Below, in pieces: positions 26,006 to 37,930 of a stretch of DNA of 64,000 bases. The DNA is from Gentiana macrophylla (Eukaryota; Streptophyta; Magnoliopsida; Gentianales; Gentianaceae). The notes beneath the pieces were generated by a model. That model did no database searches. It was not told where the DNA came from and worked only from the letters and a program-made list of their open reading frames with translations. The translations under genes and the position numbers were made by a program. Each line of letters opens with the position of its first letter. The first letter of the stretch is position 1. The stretch spans positions 1-64,000 of the forward strand of contig JAOBSW010000954.1 of the NCBI GenBank assembly GCA_026214975.1. Direction: 5' to 3'.

Positions 26006-28651
26006 TACGGGCGGAGCCAGGATTGTGGTTTAGGGGGGGCGGAATTCGGAAAATTAATTGTCGCGGGAAAAGTGTTCAAAAAAAAATTCTCCTAGATACA
26101 AATAAGAAAATTGATTTGGGTTTATATTATAAATAGATATTATCTATATTTTTTTTCATCTTAATAATTGACATTATATTAAACGGAATATTAGGATTTA
26201 GTCATCTTTCAACTCTGTATATAAATTTTAATCTACACTCAATGTTTTTTGCAATAAGGACAAAATAATTTCGTTCGGACTAAAATACCCCTGATATAAG
26301 ATAAAGCTGAATTGAACAACAATTTTTCATTCCTTTAAGGACATACCTTCTTCTTACTCTCGTATCTAATCGACTTCACTGATGTCACATATGGATGCTG
26401 CAAAAGGAGGCTTTTAACTCGCTACAATCTCCATCGGCTTCTTTTTCTTCTTCGATCAGAGACATCTCTTACAGGTTTAGATCTGTACTTTCGCTGCTAT
26501 TTCGTATATCTTTCTAGTTTTTTTTGTCGGAGGAAAATTAATTTACAATATTGAATTGGAGTGTTCGTGAAGTCCGTTCAGCTTTTCCTGTTGATTTTGA
26601 AGCTGCATAATCATTTGGAAGAAAAATACATGTCGATCCTAATTGAACAAATAACTTACAGATTTTGTTGAAATTGCAATGCTTGCATATTCAGCTGTTG
26701 AAATTTGTAGTATACACAGCTCTTGCAAATTTCCTTAATGATAAAAAACGTTTATGCCTAATTTGGAAATAAAAATATTGTCAGTCTGTAGTTAAATTGT
26801 AGATGGTCATGGTATCAATAGAACTATTCATAATCAGTGAATTGTCCTGAGTAATGGAAGATTCTTTAATGTCTACGTGTGCGTGTCGTTAATGTTACAT
26901 TCTTGCAAATTCGACTAATTTGAAGGTATCTACTTCTGTTAATGTTATTGTTCCTAGCATTTCAAGTTCTAAAAATTCTTCATATTTGCGTATTGAGTCT
27001 GATGGAAGCGTATTGAGTTTGGGACTGTTCCTCTGGCAACTGGGGTTGAGAGGAATCCCAAGGCAGGTATTGAAACTGCTGTGGTGGATATTGAAGCTAC
27101 CATTGTCAACTCTTTTGATAACCATGGAGCTGAAACTAATAGTTCTGTTGAGAACATAAACAATGGTAAGTCTGTTGTGGTTGATAATATTGGTGATCCC
27201 ACAGTTTAAGGGTTGGTTTAAGGATGCATCTATGATTTTTTAAAGAAGATTGATTGTGTTGTTCACTTGGTTCATATCATTAAGCTTTCTAATACACTAA
27301 TTTTGGGGGTGTTACTGTGTTACTGCTAATATCACTATGTGTTGTGAGATTTTCAGCCATATATACGCCAAGAATAAGGCTGAAAATCAGATTTTGGAGC
27401 AGAAAACCAAGTGTTTCAGGCTTGAAAAACTTTAAATACTTTTATTGACTTCATGTTGTTGCCTTCTTCTACTTTGTTCAAATATACAGAAAGATTCAAT
27501 GTTGCAATGTTTTTTTTTCTTTTCAAAAAAGAATCGGTTGTAGTGTGCTTCAAACCCCATCCCTTACATTGTGAAGCATACTAATGTTGATATTTTAGTC
27601 ATTAATGGATAAGAAATGCAATGTATATTTGTTTTCTGTGGTTATTAGTACTGAAAAGTGTTTTGAGAAGTTGAAAAGGAAAACATAATTGGTTGTGTTA
27701 CTGTGATGATAAAGTGTTACTGTACTGTTAATATCGCTATGTATTCTTCGTAAAAGGTGTTATTGCAGGCATATGATGTCTTTATTTGGTTTTAATCTTT
27801 CCTTGCATTCCACTATTTGTTGTGGTGTGGTTTGGCCTAGGTGATTGAAGGTTGTTGATTCAAATGGTGAGGCAATGTTGGTGTTTTTTTGTCTTTGGAA
27901 AAATGGAGGAGCCTAGATTCTCTATTGATGAGGCCGAGCTGCTGCTATTTAATGCATTTTGTGCTTCATACATCTTTCATGAAGTTTGATGTGGTGCGAG
28001 TTTGAAGGATAAATGTCTATAGATGGTAAAACATACTGCTTTGGTCTTCAACAACTTGAAGAATGTTTTAGTTCCCTTGATAGGCTTTTTGATTATATTC
28101 AATAATATTAGGCTTATTCTCTTGATTCCCCGGGAGTTGCATCTCCATAATGCTTTGATAGTTTGTTTCATTACGATATCCAGCATTATTTGATAGATTG
28201 TTGTATTACGTAATGTTAATGGTGATATTTTGTCTGTTAATAAAATGTATTTTGTCTGTTAATAAAACGTGTTACTACTACCGTGTTACTGTGTTACTGT
28301 TATTGTGTTAGTGTAAACGCAGCGATAAAATTCGGCTTTCAAATACTACGTTGAAAGGGTATCAAATGAGGTCTCAAAATGAAGATAAAAAAAAAATGAA
28401 CTTTGGTGAAACAATTTTGATGATCGGTGTTCTAAATCAAAATTTACGGTCGTTTATAAGAAAAACGCTCCGGTTAATGCAAATATTTTTTCGGTTTTCA
28501 AAATTTACGTCGGAAGGGTATCGTATGAGGGCTCAAATTAAAGAGCAAAAAAATATATGAATTTTTGTGAAAAAATTTCGATAATCGGAGTTCTAAATAA
28601 AAAGTTACGGTTGTTTAAAAAATAATACTTTTACGTCGGAAGGGTATCGTA
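26006..28651. mobile_element. 2.65-kb insertion with imperfect 9-bp target duplication
   Basis: Copy E2 is continuous across this position (…tgtcttaac-cgttc…), whereas here it is split. Flanks are tgtcttaac (25,997-26,005) and tgtctaaac (28,652-28,660), an 8/9 match. The element starts TACGGGCGGAGCC and ends GGGTATCGTA; only TACG is shared as an inverted terminus, so it may be a non-TIR Mutator-like element. No transposase is recognised. A coding-like stretch at about 26,895-27,209 reads in two frames joined around a repeated gcgtattgag, and could be a captured gene fragment, but I do not recognise its product. Confidence 0.55.
28345..28651 (+). repeat. Degenerate direct repeats at the right end of the 2.65-kb element
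   Basis: Three related units begin near 28,350 (tacgttgaaagggtatcaaatg), 28,507 (tacgtcggaagggtatcgtatg) and 28,631 (tacgtcggaagggtatcgta). The first two share a following segment (tgaaaaaatttcgat...gttctaaat...tacggtcgttt-like). Steps are about 160 and 125 bp. The last unit coincides with the inferred element end. Confidence 0.6.
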
Positions 28652-28846
28652 TGTCTAAACCGTTTTAACACCACTTTCATAAAAAGATAATAGTATTTTC
28701 ATACTTTTATGTGTGTTTCGCTCTGTGTTCGCTTATTTTTGAATAAATTACTGTGGAAACCATGTCCACTGAGTTAAACTCCAACTAAGATATTGTAATA
28801 CTCTCTTTGTACTAAATGAAATGTTTACGTATTTAACTCTGCTACT

Positions 28847-30505
<1,659 letters not shown>

Positions 30506-30685
30506 ATGTCGGTATGTTTTTGCAGACAAAATATTTTATTTAGTCTTTTTGCTGCACTCATCCTTGCCCTCACCACCGTAAGAGTGGATCGAAGTGGGAG
30601 GAGAAATTATACAACGATACAGGAAGTCATTAATAGTGTTCCGACCAACAATGTGGCTTGGATTGAAATACAAGTCGCAGCCGGA
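30506..30685 (+). pseudogene. Pectinesterase (pectin methylesterase) N-terminal fragment
   Basis: The first about 60 codons of this frame do not belong to Copia. A short hydrophobic signal-like stretch (LFSLFAALILAL, residues 11-22) is followed by VRVDRSGRRNYTTIQEVINS, which matches the conserved start of the pectinesterase fold (V-D-x-S-G-x-x-x-Y/F-T-T-I-Q-x-x-I), then a WIEIQVAAG strand. In plants this secreted family demethylates cell-wall homogalacturonan. The catalytic regions, with the usual QAVA, QDTL and DFIFG signatures, are absent: after residue 60 the frame runs directly into Copia protease. The fragment was presumably joined to the retroelement by transposition or deletion. Without the rest of the enzyme it cannot function as a pectinesterase. 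Confidence 0.7.
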
Positions 30686-31270
30686 AACAATTCATCAGGT
30701 AACCTTTTTACTGGGATCGTAGATTCTGGTGCTACTGATCATGTGGTATCTAATCTCACTTTAATGTCTAAATATATGCGTGTGCATGATTTAAGTGTTA
30801 ATCATTTAATGGAGCCAAAGGTCGTTGTTACTCACATTGGTGAGGTTATTATCAATGATGATATTATCTTGAAAAATGTACTTTGTGTGCCTGCTTTTTC
30901 ATATAATTTGTTGTCTGTTAGAATACTTATTGCAGGCACTACTTGTTCTGTATCCTTTGATGCTAATGGTTGTATGATACAGGATATACCAACACAGAGG
31001 ATGATTGGTTCAGCTAGCCTAATCAGAGGTTTATACATCTTAAAAGAAAGATCTGCTGTTGTTACTGATACTTCTTTACTTTGTCATACTATGACCGATT
31101 CCCTGTTGTGGCACTACAGATTAGGACATCTATCTACTCAAAGATTAAAAGTTGTAAAACAATTAGATGCATCTGATATTGTATTACCTTTACAAAATGA
31201 ATGTCATGTTTGTCCTTTAGCTAAACAAAAAAGGATGAGTTTCCTACTACTATTTCTGTTAGTAGCATTG
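30686..31270 (+). pseudogene. Copia-1 protease and integrase zinc-binding region
   Basis: This continues in frame from the pectinesterase fragment. Aspartic protease motif VDSGATDHV lies at residues 72-80 of the fused frame (catalytic Asp at 30,722-30,724), followed by conserved copia features such as VLCVPAFSYNLLSV. The pre-integrase zinc region has WHYRLGH with the second pair CHVC about 30 residues later (HHCC type). The frame is lost shortly after QKR near 31,240, where the reading shifts to another frame and ends at a stop at 31,280. In an active element this would process the Gag-Pol precursor and bind cDNA ends. Confidence 0.9.
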
Positions 31271-32035
31271 TATTTGACTTGATTCATGTTGACATTTGGG
31301 GTTCAAATAGACATTGTACACATAATGGTGAATTTTACTTTTTGTCTATTGTGGATGATTTCAGTAGATACTTATGGGTATTCTTGATGAAAACCAAAGC
31401 ATAAACTAGATCAATACTTAAAAATTTCTGTGAATGGGTTTATACTCAGTTTAATAGACACATTAGAACCATCAGATCTGATAATGGTCTTGAGTTCCAA
31501 CTTACACAGTATTATGCTGAAAAAGGTATCATTCATGAGACCTCTTGTGTACATACCCTCAACAAAATGGGGTAGTGCAGAGGAAACATCAACACCTTAT
31601 TGCCACAACAAGGGCACTAAGATTTCATGCACACACCTATGATGTATTGGGGTTTATATTTATAGCATGTAGCATATCTCATAAATATCACTCCTACACA
31701 TTTGTTAAATAATAGATCGCCATATTCTGTTTTTTAATGCAAAATCACCTACTTACAAGGCCTTGAGAGTTTTTGGTTGTCTAACTTTTGTTAGTACTAA
31801 TGTGCAAGGCAGGGGCAAGTTTGAGCCACGAAACAGAAAGTGTGTTTATTTAGGTAATGCAGCACACACAAAAGGCTACATAGTCCTTGATGTAGCTACC
31901 AGACAACTACTCATCTCCAGAGATGTGATCTTTCATGAGTTTGAGTTCCCATTTGCAACACAATCCAATACAGATCCTACAATGGTCATACCTATTGCAT
32001 CTAGTCCAGATTCTTATGAGTACATCATTGAGTGA
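31262..32035 (+). pseudogene. Copia-1 integrase core and C-terminal region, broken
   Basis: The core resumes in another frame with DLIHVDIWG (first catalytic Asp near 31,289) and IVDDFSRYLW. A TAA interrupts it at about 31,402, and the second Asp sits in RSDNGLEF near 31,477. The expected third acidic residue of the DDE triad is a Gln: the position usually GVVERKH reads VVQRKH (cag at about 31,578). Further stops follow. The last part (31,763-32,035) restores the typical copia segment RVFGCLTF...CVYLGNAAHTKGYIVLD and ends in a TGA. Integration activity is excluded by the frame breaks and the Glu-to-Gln change. Confidence 0.85.
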
Positions 32036-32335
32036 GGGCTTACAACAAATCTAAATGAAGACTCTGTCACATTTCAGAATGAGAACTCCACAACTTTAAC
32101 CAATCATGTACCAACACAATCTACAGACACATTCAGAAGGTCATCAAGAACAAGAGCTGCCCCTACTTATTTGAAGGACTACCAACACAGTCTTGTTGCT
32201 AATAGTTCCACTCCCCACTTAATTCAAAATGTAGTATCCTACAACAATATTTCAGAAGGATACAAGACTTTTACCAGCTCAATAGATACAAGCAAATGGC
32301 CAAATACCTACAAAAAAGCTGCTCAATCCACATAA

Positions 32336-33853
32336 TGGCAAAAGGCAATGCAAAGTGAACTTGATGCCCTACATGCCAGTAATACCTGGTCATTAGTATC
32401 CTTGCCATCACGCAAGGTCCCTATAGGTTGTAAATGGGTTTTTAGAATAAAAAGGAAGTCTGATGGAACTATTGAGAGATATAAAGCAAGATTGGTTGCA
32501 AAAGGTTACACACAGACTGAAGGATTGATTTCATTGAGACATTTTCACCTGTGGCAAAAATGTCAACTATTAGATTGTTTATGAGTCTAGCAGCTATGAA
32601 ACAGTGGCATCAACATCAACTTGATGTCAACACAACCTTCTTACATGGGGACTTGGATGAGGAAGTATATATGGAACCACCTCCTGGATTAACAGTACAA
32701 AATTCTAATCTGGTTTGCAAACTTAACAAGTCTCTATATGGTCTGAGACAAGCTAGTAGACAGTGTAATGCTAAACTCACACAAACTTTGTTCCAAGCAG
32801 GATATTCTCAATCCAAAAATGACCACAGTCTATTTACCAAAGGCACATGTCATGATTTTGTAGCTCTACTAGTTTACGTAGATGACATCATATTGGGGTC
32901 TCATTCTACAAGCCATACATAATTTGAAGACTTTACTCCATCTAGCATTTATAATCAAAGACATAGGAGAACTCAAGTACTTCTTAGTGTTTGAGGTTTC
33001 TAGGTCTAAACATGGCATAATAATGAATCAAAGGAAATATTGTCTAGATTTACTCACAGAATTTGGGTATCTAGGTGCCAAACCTTCTTCCCTCCCTATG
33101 GATCCTACAATAGCCTTGGACAAAGCAGATTCACCACTTCTTGAAAATAACACTTACTACAGGAGTTTAATTGGGAAACTTATCTATTTGGGCAACACAA
33201 GACTTGATATAGCATATGCCATGCAACAACTAAGTCAGTTCTTGGATCAACCTACAGAGAACCATCTTGCAGCAGCATATAAGTTACTCAAGTATCTCAA
33301 AGGAGCACCTGGACAAGGCATTCTATTCCCAGCAACAGGATCCCTAGTTTTAAAAGCACTTTCTGATTCAGATTGGGGAAGATGCCATATCAGTAGAAGA
33401 TCAGTTACTGGATATGCAGTTTTTCTAGAAGATGCTTTGGTATCATGGAAGTGTAAGAAGCAGGAGGTTGTAAGTAGAAGTTCAACAGAAGCTGAATATA
33501 GAGCCATGGCAGTCACAGCATATGAAATCCAATGGCTACTGTATCTTCTATCTGACTTTCAGGTTTTACACCCTCAGGTTGTGCCTTTATTTTGTGATAG
33601 CAAAAGTGCATTGTACATAGTAGAAAATCCAGTTTTTCATGAACGTACAAAACACATAGAGATTGATTGCCATTTTGTGAGGGAAAAATATCAAGCCAAG
33701 GTTTTAAAACCAATGCCTTTAAGAACAGAAGATAATGTTGCTGATATTTTGACAAAACCAGTGGACAAACAGACTCTTACAAGACTTTGGCCCATATTTC
33801 CAATCAAAAACATCTATCAGGCACAATGCAAGAAGCACAAGAGTGAAGGTTGA
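32336..33853 (+). pseudogene. Copia-1 reverse transcriptase and RNase H, frameshifted
   Basis: The RT start is recognisable (NTWSLVSLP...[30 protein letters not shown]). It shifts frame near 32,525-32,555, continues with QLDVNTTFLHGDLDEEVYMEPPPG, SLYGLRQAS and the polymerase active-site motif LLVYVDDIILG (about 32,862-32,894), then shifts again at about 32,920. The last 300 codons are open and hold the end of RT and all of RNase H: SDSDWG, SRSSTEAEYRAM, CDSKSAL, HERTKHIEIDCHFVRE and VADILTKP. The RT residue pattern is typical, but there is no single frame across the domain. Confidence 0.9.
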
Positions 33854-34011
33854 TTTCCAGCTGTCATGGACACTCCATTCCAGCTTGAGGGAGGGTGTTG
33901 AAGATACAAGAAGCACAAGAGTGAAGGTTGATTTCCAGCTGTCATAGACACTCCATTCCAGCTTGAGGGAGGGTGTTGAAGATACAAGAAGCACAAGAGT
34001 GAAGGTTGATT
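33829..34011 (+). repeat. 78-bp tandem duplication spanning the polypurine tract and LTR start
   Basis: caagaagcacaagagtgaag starts at 33,829, 33,907 and 33,985, giving two full 78-bp units and a partial third. Each full unit contains the polypurine tract gagggaggg immediately followed by TGTTGAAGATA. The element therefore has two potential plus-strand priming sites and two candidate LTR starts, at 33,896 and 33,974. Confidence 0.95.
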
Positions 34012-34310
34012 GCTTATAGGAGCATTTAGTCGAACACCAGACAGTTAGTTAGTTAGAGATCCGTTAGGAGTCGGTTATTGAGTGGTTAGGATGTTGTACA
34101 CTCTATATAAACATGTAAACACATCAGAGAAGAATCAGAAGTTCCAATTTACTGATTCTCATTGTAATTTTCATCTTCTTCAATGAAAGAATTTTTCCCG
34201 CCTAAATTCTGTTTTCAAATTCTGCAAAATGCTCTTGTTTGATCTTGTTCTTATAGTTCTTTTTGATCCTTTCTGATCAATTTCAACAGTGTTTATCACT
34301 GTTTTCAACA
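33974..34310 (+). mobile_element. Copia-1 3' LTR
   Basis: It starts TGTTGAAGATAC directly after a gagggaggg polypurine tract and ends CTGTTTTCAACA, giving a TGTTGAA...TTCAACA inverted end pair. A TATA-like tatataa lies near 34,104-34,110 and a polyadenylation-like aatgaaag near 34,182. If the upstream duplicate start is used the LTR would begin at 33,896. Confidence 0.85.
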
Positions 34311-35284
34311 CAACCCTCGAGATGTTTATATATATAAATAACTCAATCTTCGTTCACTGCATCATCTCCATTCCGCCCTAAAGAAAACTTGTCCACGAGT
34401 TTCATGAAAGTTGTAGTAAGCGTTAAAAACACATTCGTAATGTAAATTCCCAAATCGGTAAAATAATGTCCTGCTCACCACCTTATAAGTGTGAGACATA
34501 AATGTCTTGTCAACTCGGGCTACCCCTTTTAAACCTAACGAGGACGACGGTCTAAGCAGTTGACCGGATCATTTATTACTCATTTAGCGGAACCAGGCCC
34601 GGGGTCTGGGGGCATTACACGTAACCCTCTCCCGGGTGAAAAGAAAACAGCACACGTGGAATGGGTATCACAAATAACAATTGCATGAACAACGATCAAA
34701 GAATTTTCCGATTTGATGCGTATATATTCCCAGCTAGAGCATTCGGTATGTGACCAAGTAACCCAAATCTCTTTTGCTTACCAACCTTGAACGATGCATT
34801 TATCAAAGCTGCGCATACCCAATCATCTTCTTTTTATTAGTACACTTTCACCTGAATGCTACTTGGGACCATTATTATTGTTACCATATATGCGCCAAGG
34901 TTCACCAACTTATAAAAGAGTTTCAAAGGAAGTGTTAAATGTTCATTGTCCCATAAAATACTCAACCATGAAGAATTTGTAGAAACGCTTGGCATAGTCA
35001 TGATAAACTTTCCTTCTGTGTTGGAGTGGTACTCATCATTTCAACCCCCCGTCGAATAACTCGTCCACGGGTTAGATTTAAAGTGACATGCATATCAATA
35101 AGTATCAAATTGCTGTGTGTATCTGATCGTAATGGGTTGGCATTGAATGAATGATGTCTTTTCCTGATCAAGACTTCCAGTATTACCGGAGTTGATTCTT
35201 CTTCTTCCATCATGTTCGAAACACATCCAAAATGAATTTGTCATGTAACCTCCCTGTGATATAATGCTTGGAGCTGATATACTT
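34311..35284. other. Non-coding interval after Copia-1
   Basis: I see no gene. A GC-rich patch at 34,590-34,645 (aggcccggggtctggggg) stands out from AT-rich surroundings. The DNA could be further decayed retroelement sequence. Confidence 0.5.
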
Positions 35285-35930
35285 TCAAAGCCTTCCCCCA
35301 AAAGAACCATTAGGAACAGCAACATACATAAATAAACACTGAAATAGATGCATATTCCTGATGCGTGAAATAGACTTCCAAGTTTTAGAAGAACGGGCAA
35401 TGCCGCCCGGATCAAAACTTAAGAGAACATGAAATATCAGTTCCGGATTCAAAGGCTGCAGGTCAACCATGGCTAACATTTGAGCAGCTTCATCAAACAC
35501 CACCACATCGTAAGTCTGCCTCTTCATACCTTCCAAAAGTTGTCCGTCTTCTTCTGCATGACCAAAGTATCTTGGCGGAGCACAAATCACATGAGCAACA
35601 AGGCGTGCCTCCACATTCGTAAACATATCACTCCATATCAATAGTTTGTCGTCCACAAAAAATTGTTGAACAAGAGCCCTGGAAATCTCTTTCTTTCCTG
35701 GACCTGTCGAACCAAGGGAAACGAACGACCTAGTCATTTGCTGCTCTCTTCCCAATCCTACACTTGGAATGAGCACAATCTCTGTATCTACACCAACGGC
35801 ATGAATCTGGCCTATATACCTCTGTTTGGTGCAGCACATCTGCAAGTCCAATGATCATTATGAATTGATCACACAACACCAACTCATCACCATTACTCCA
35901 AATAATGGAAAGCCCATAATTTAATCCCAT
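35285..35930 (-). pseudogene. ClpB/HSP101-like AAA+ chaperone fragment
   Basis: Read on the minus strand, about 120 residues match the second AAA+ domain of the ClpB/HSP101 disaggregase: RYIGQIHAV (the VGQ-AV segment), a GLG-QQ-RSF stretch, a P-loop-like GSTGPGKKE at residues 47-55, then APPRYFGHAEEDGQL and Walker B VVVFDE (residues 116-121). The P-loop has Lys where Thr/Ser normally follows the catalytic Lys. The segment before it (LADVLHQ) is in another frame, so there is a frameshift near 35,855. After the Walker B motif the similarity ends. Family members are about 900 residues; only one seventh is present. It lies directly downstream of a retrotransposon gag fragment on the same strand, suggesting a transposon-captured or processed fragment. 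Confidence 0.75.
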
Positions 35931-35959
35931 TACAACCGGACAACCAAAAGAGAAACCAT

Positions 35960-36334
35960 TGAAGTTTCTACCACCTTCTTTGATGATAACTTCAATTCAG
36001 TCTGACTAATTCCAGTAGACATTCTGCACACATTATTATCTTCAAAGTTGCTGCTATAAGGTTCTAACGGGCATTTGTTCAAACAATTTATAGGCGCAAA
36101 TCTGGAGATTAAAAGTTTCCTCATTCGATCCCACGAAGAAATGAGATGCTTACCTCCTAGAACCCTATCATTTTGTACGTCCTTCCACCAAGAGTGTGCA
36201 ATACCTTTGAATCTGGAAGCTGCTATTTCACATTGTAAGCCCTCATGTGTATTCATTTCCTCGAAATAGTCATCCATGACGTCAATCCAGTCAATAATAT
36301 TCAACATAAGCAAGGACCCATAAAAAATCGGCAA
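35960..36334 (-). pseudogene. Ty3/gypsy-type gag fragment
   Basis: The minus-strand frame begins PIFYGSLLMLNIIDWIDVMD and carries the hallmarks of the plant Ty3/gypsy retrotransposon gag domain: an aromatic YFEEM, ASRFKGIAHSWWKDV with the Trp pair, and SWDRMRKLLISRFAP. About 110 residues are recognisable; the rest of gag and all of pol are absent. The frame stops at 35,932, and the ClpB-like fragment follows within about 80 bp on the same strand. Confidence 0.7.
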
Positions 36335-36753
36335 CTTTTACGAACTTGAAAGTGTGGGACACAGCTAGTGTGTAGCTTCTGTGTTTGTATATCATATTTG
36401 AAGTCCTAGACTTATCATACACGTAACAAAACTTATTGATCTTATACCTATGCTATCATCCACATCTCAAAGAAGACATCAATACATGAAGACCCCAAGT
36501 ATACCTTCAAATCATAGGTACACTTTAAAATTGAAAATGTCAACATGCGAGACACCCCATTATACACTTATATATGTATCATCGGATGATGCAAAAGAGA
36601 TAAATATTATCTCTTTTGCTGAGATTTGTTCAGCCATAAAATCAAAAGATCATCCAAGGGATCAAGACCATTCGACTGGACAAGTTGGTACTCTTGCATT
36701 TTACTTCGACTTCTCCAAATTTTCCATCAACATTTTCATAGTTTGCCCTATGT
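36335..36753. other. Non-coding flank of the LTR-element nest
   Basis: I recognise no gene. This is the left target flank of Copia-3; the last bases before the nest read ccctatgt and then the GGTTT target copy (36,754-36,758). Confidence 0.55.
36591..36619. repeat. Perfect 29-bp palindrome
   Basis: gcaaaagagataa (36,591-36,603) and its exact reverse complement (36,607-36,619) are separated by ata. It could form a 13-bp hairpin. No nearby gene explains it; it may be a small foldback remnant or chance. Confidence 0.9.
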
Positions 36754-36759
36754 GGTTTT

Positions 36760-37018
36760 TGTTGGGAAATTATGTTAATTATTATTAGTTAATTAAGTTG
36801 TTTATTACCTAAGGCTATGTCAGCCATGTTTTTCGAATTTTTAGCATGATTTCCACTACTAGAGTAGTTATGTTTGGTTTATAGCCATGATCTCATGTTT
36901 CATATTTTATAGGAAGTGGCTTAGTGGATAGTTGTTTTCTACTTGTATTTATATGCTTATTCCATCAATGAAATTCTTAAGTTTTCCTAAAATACTATCT
37001 CTGCCATAAAAATTATCA
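36760..37018 (+). mobile_element. Copia-2 5' LTR
   Basis: Starts TGTTGGGAAATT and ends AAAATTATCA. It matches 52,797-53,054 along its length, with small differences concentrated at the 3' end (ctgccataaaaattatca against cttttataaaagatatca). It is followed by one base and then the primer-binding site. Confidence 0.95.
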
Positions 37019-37019
37019 G

Positions 37020-37031
37020 TGGTATCGGAGC
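37020..37031 (+). other. Copia-2 primer-binding site (initiator Met tRNA)
   Basis: tggtatcggagc differs at one base from TGGTATCAGAGC, the sequence complementary to the 3' end of plant initiator methionine tRNA used for minus-strand priming. Confidence 0.9.
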
Positions 37032-37063
37032 CATATTCTCAACCGCAGTTGGAGAAAAGATCA

Positions 37064-37930
37064 ATGGCAGAAACAAATTTTGTTCAGGCTTCCATCCCAA
37101 AGTTTGATGGACATCATTATGATCACTGGAGCACGTTGATGGAGAACTTCATGCGTTCTAAGGAGTACTGACCATAATTGAACAAGGAGTAGCTGAACCA
37201 GCAGGAAATCCACCCCCAACTGAGGCTCAGAGAGCAGATTTTGAGAGCAAAAAACTCAAAGATCTGAAGGCCAAGAACTATCTGTTTCAAGCAATAGATA
37301 GAGTTATCTTGGAGACCATTCTCAGCAAGGAGTCATCAAAGGATTCAATGAAGAGGAAGTACCAAGGAAATGCCAGAATGAAGAGATCACAGCTACAGGC
37401 CTTAAGAAGAGATTTTAAAACCTTACAAATGAAGGAAGGTGAATCTGTCTCAACTTATTGTGCCAGAACCATGGAAATCTGCAATAAAATGAGATTTCTT
37501 GGTGAAAAGATGGAGGATGTAGCAGTTGTGGAGAAAATTTTGAGATCACTAGTCTCAAAATTTGATTATGTGGTATGCTCCATTGAGGAGTCAAAAGACA
37601 TTGCTGTTTTGTCTCTTGATGAATTGCAAAGCTCTTTGCAAGTTCATGAACAGAAGATGAAGAGAGGATCAGCAGCATCCAATAAAGAGCAGGCCTTGAA
37701 GACCACTGCCTATAATAGCAATTATAGAGGCAGGGGTAGAGGCAGAGGAAGAGGTAAAGGGAGAACTTCCAGAGATTCTGACAGCATGGACAACTCTCAG
37801 GCATCCAAGAATGGATAGGGTAGAGGTACTGCAAGCAAAAAGAATGTTGAATGCTTTAGGTGTCACAAATTTGGACACTACCGGTCAGAATGCTACACAA
37901 ATTGCCAACATACAAGGAGAAAAGGGACTC
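37064..37930 (+). pseudogene. Copia-2 gag with zinc knuckle, broken
   Basis: The start MAETNFVQASIPKFDGHHYD followed by WSTLMENFMRSKEY is a typical copia Gag N-terminus (I-P-x-F-x-G-x-x-Y-x-x-W). A TGA at about 37,167-37,169 and a frame change interrupt it. It resumes with a Gag body containing RDFKTLQMKEGESVSTY and an LGEKM...EKILRSL segment. A basic RGRGRGRGRGKGR tract precedes a TAG at 37,816-37,818, and the CCHC knuckle CFRCHKFGHYRSEC follows in the same frame. Gag would form the virus-like particle and bind RNA. The 37,816 stop is a likely CAG-to-TAG change. Confidence 0.9.

Larger units (their letters stand above)
25368..28846 (+). repeat. Interspersed repeat E, copy 1, split by three insertions
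   Basis: When the insertions at 25,447-25,597, 25,666-25,834 and 26,006-28,651 are set aside, the remaining about 0.5 kb aligns by eye, in reverse complement, with 57,720-58,228. Matches include gattgaccaatcaac, atatgtgttgtcttaac and tgtttacgtatttaactctgctact. Homology stops sharply near 25,368 and 28,846, so these are probably the ends of a repeat family. I cannot assign it to a superfamily: no coding region and no clear terminal inverted repeats. Confidence 0.75.
30686..34310 (+). mobile_element. Copia-1: 5'-truncated Ty1/copia retrotransposon
   Basis: Domains occur in copia order (protease, integrase, reverse transcriptase, RNase H), followed by a polypurine tract and a 3' LTR. No 5' LTR, primer site or gag is present; the left end merges with the pectinesterase fragment. 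Several frameshifts and stops separate the domains, so it cannot encode a polyprotein. No right-hand target duplication can be judged because the left end is missing. Confidence 0.93.

Noticed and set aside
33719..33994. Minus-strand frame with an internal tandem repeat opposite the Copia-1 3' end
   Set aside because: It is a shadow of RNase H and the 78-bp duplication; there is no independent support.
36450..36788. 112-codon plus-strand frame left of the nest
   Set aside because: It has no recognisable domain, and its last codons run into the Copia-2 LTR, so it cannot be an ancestral gene.
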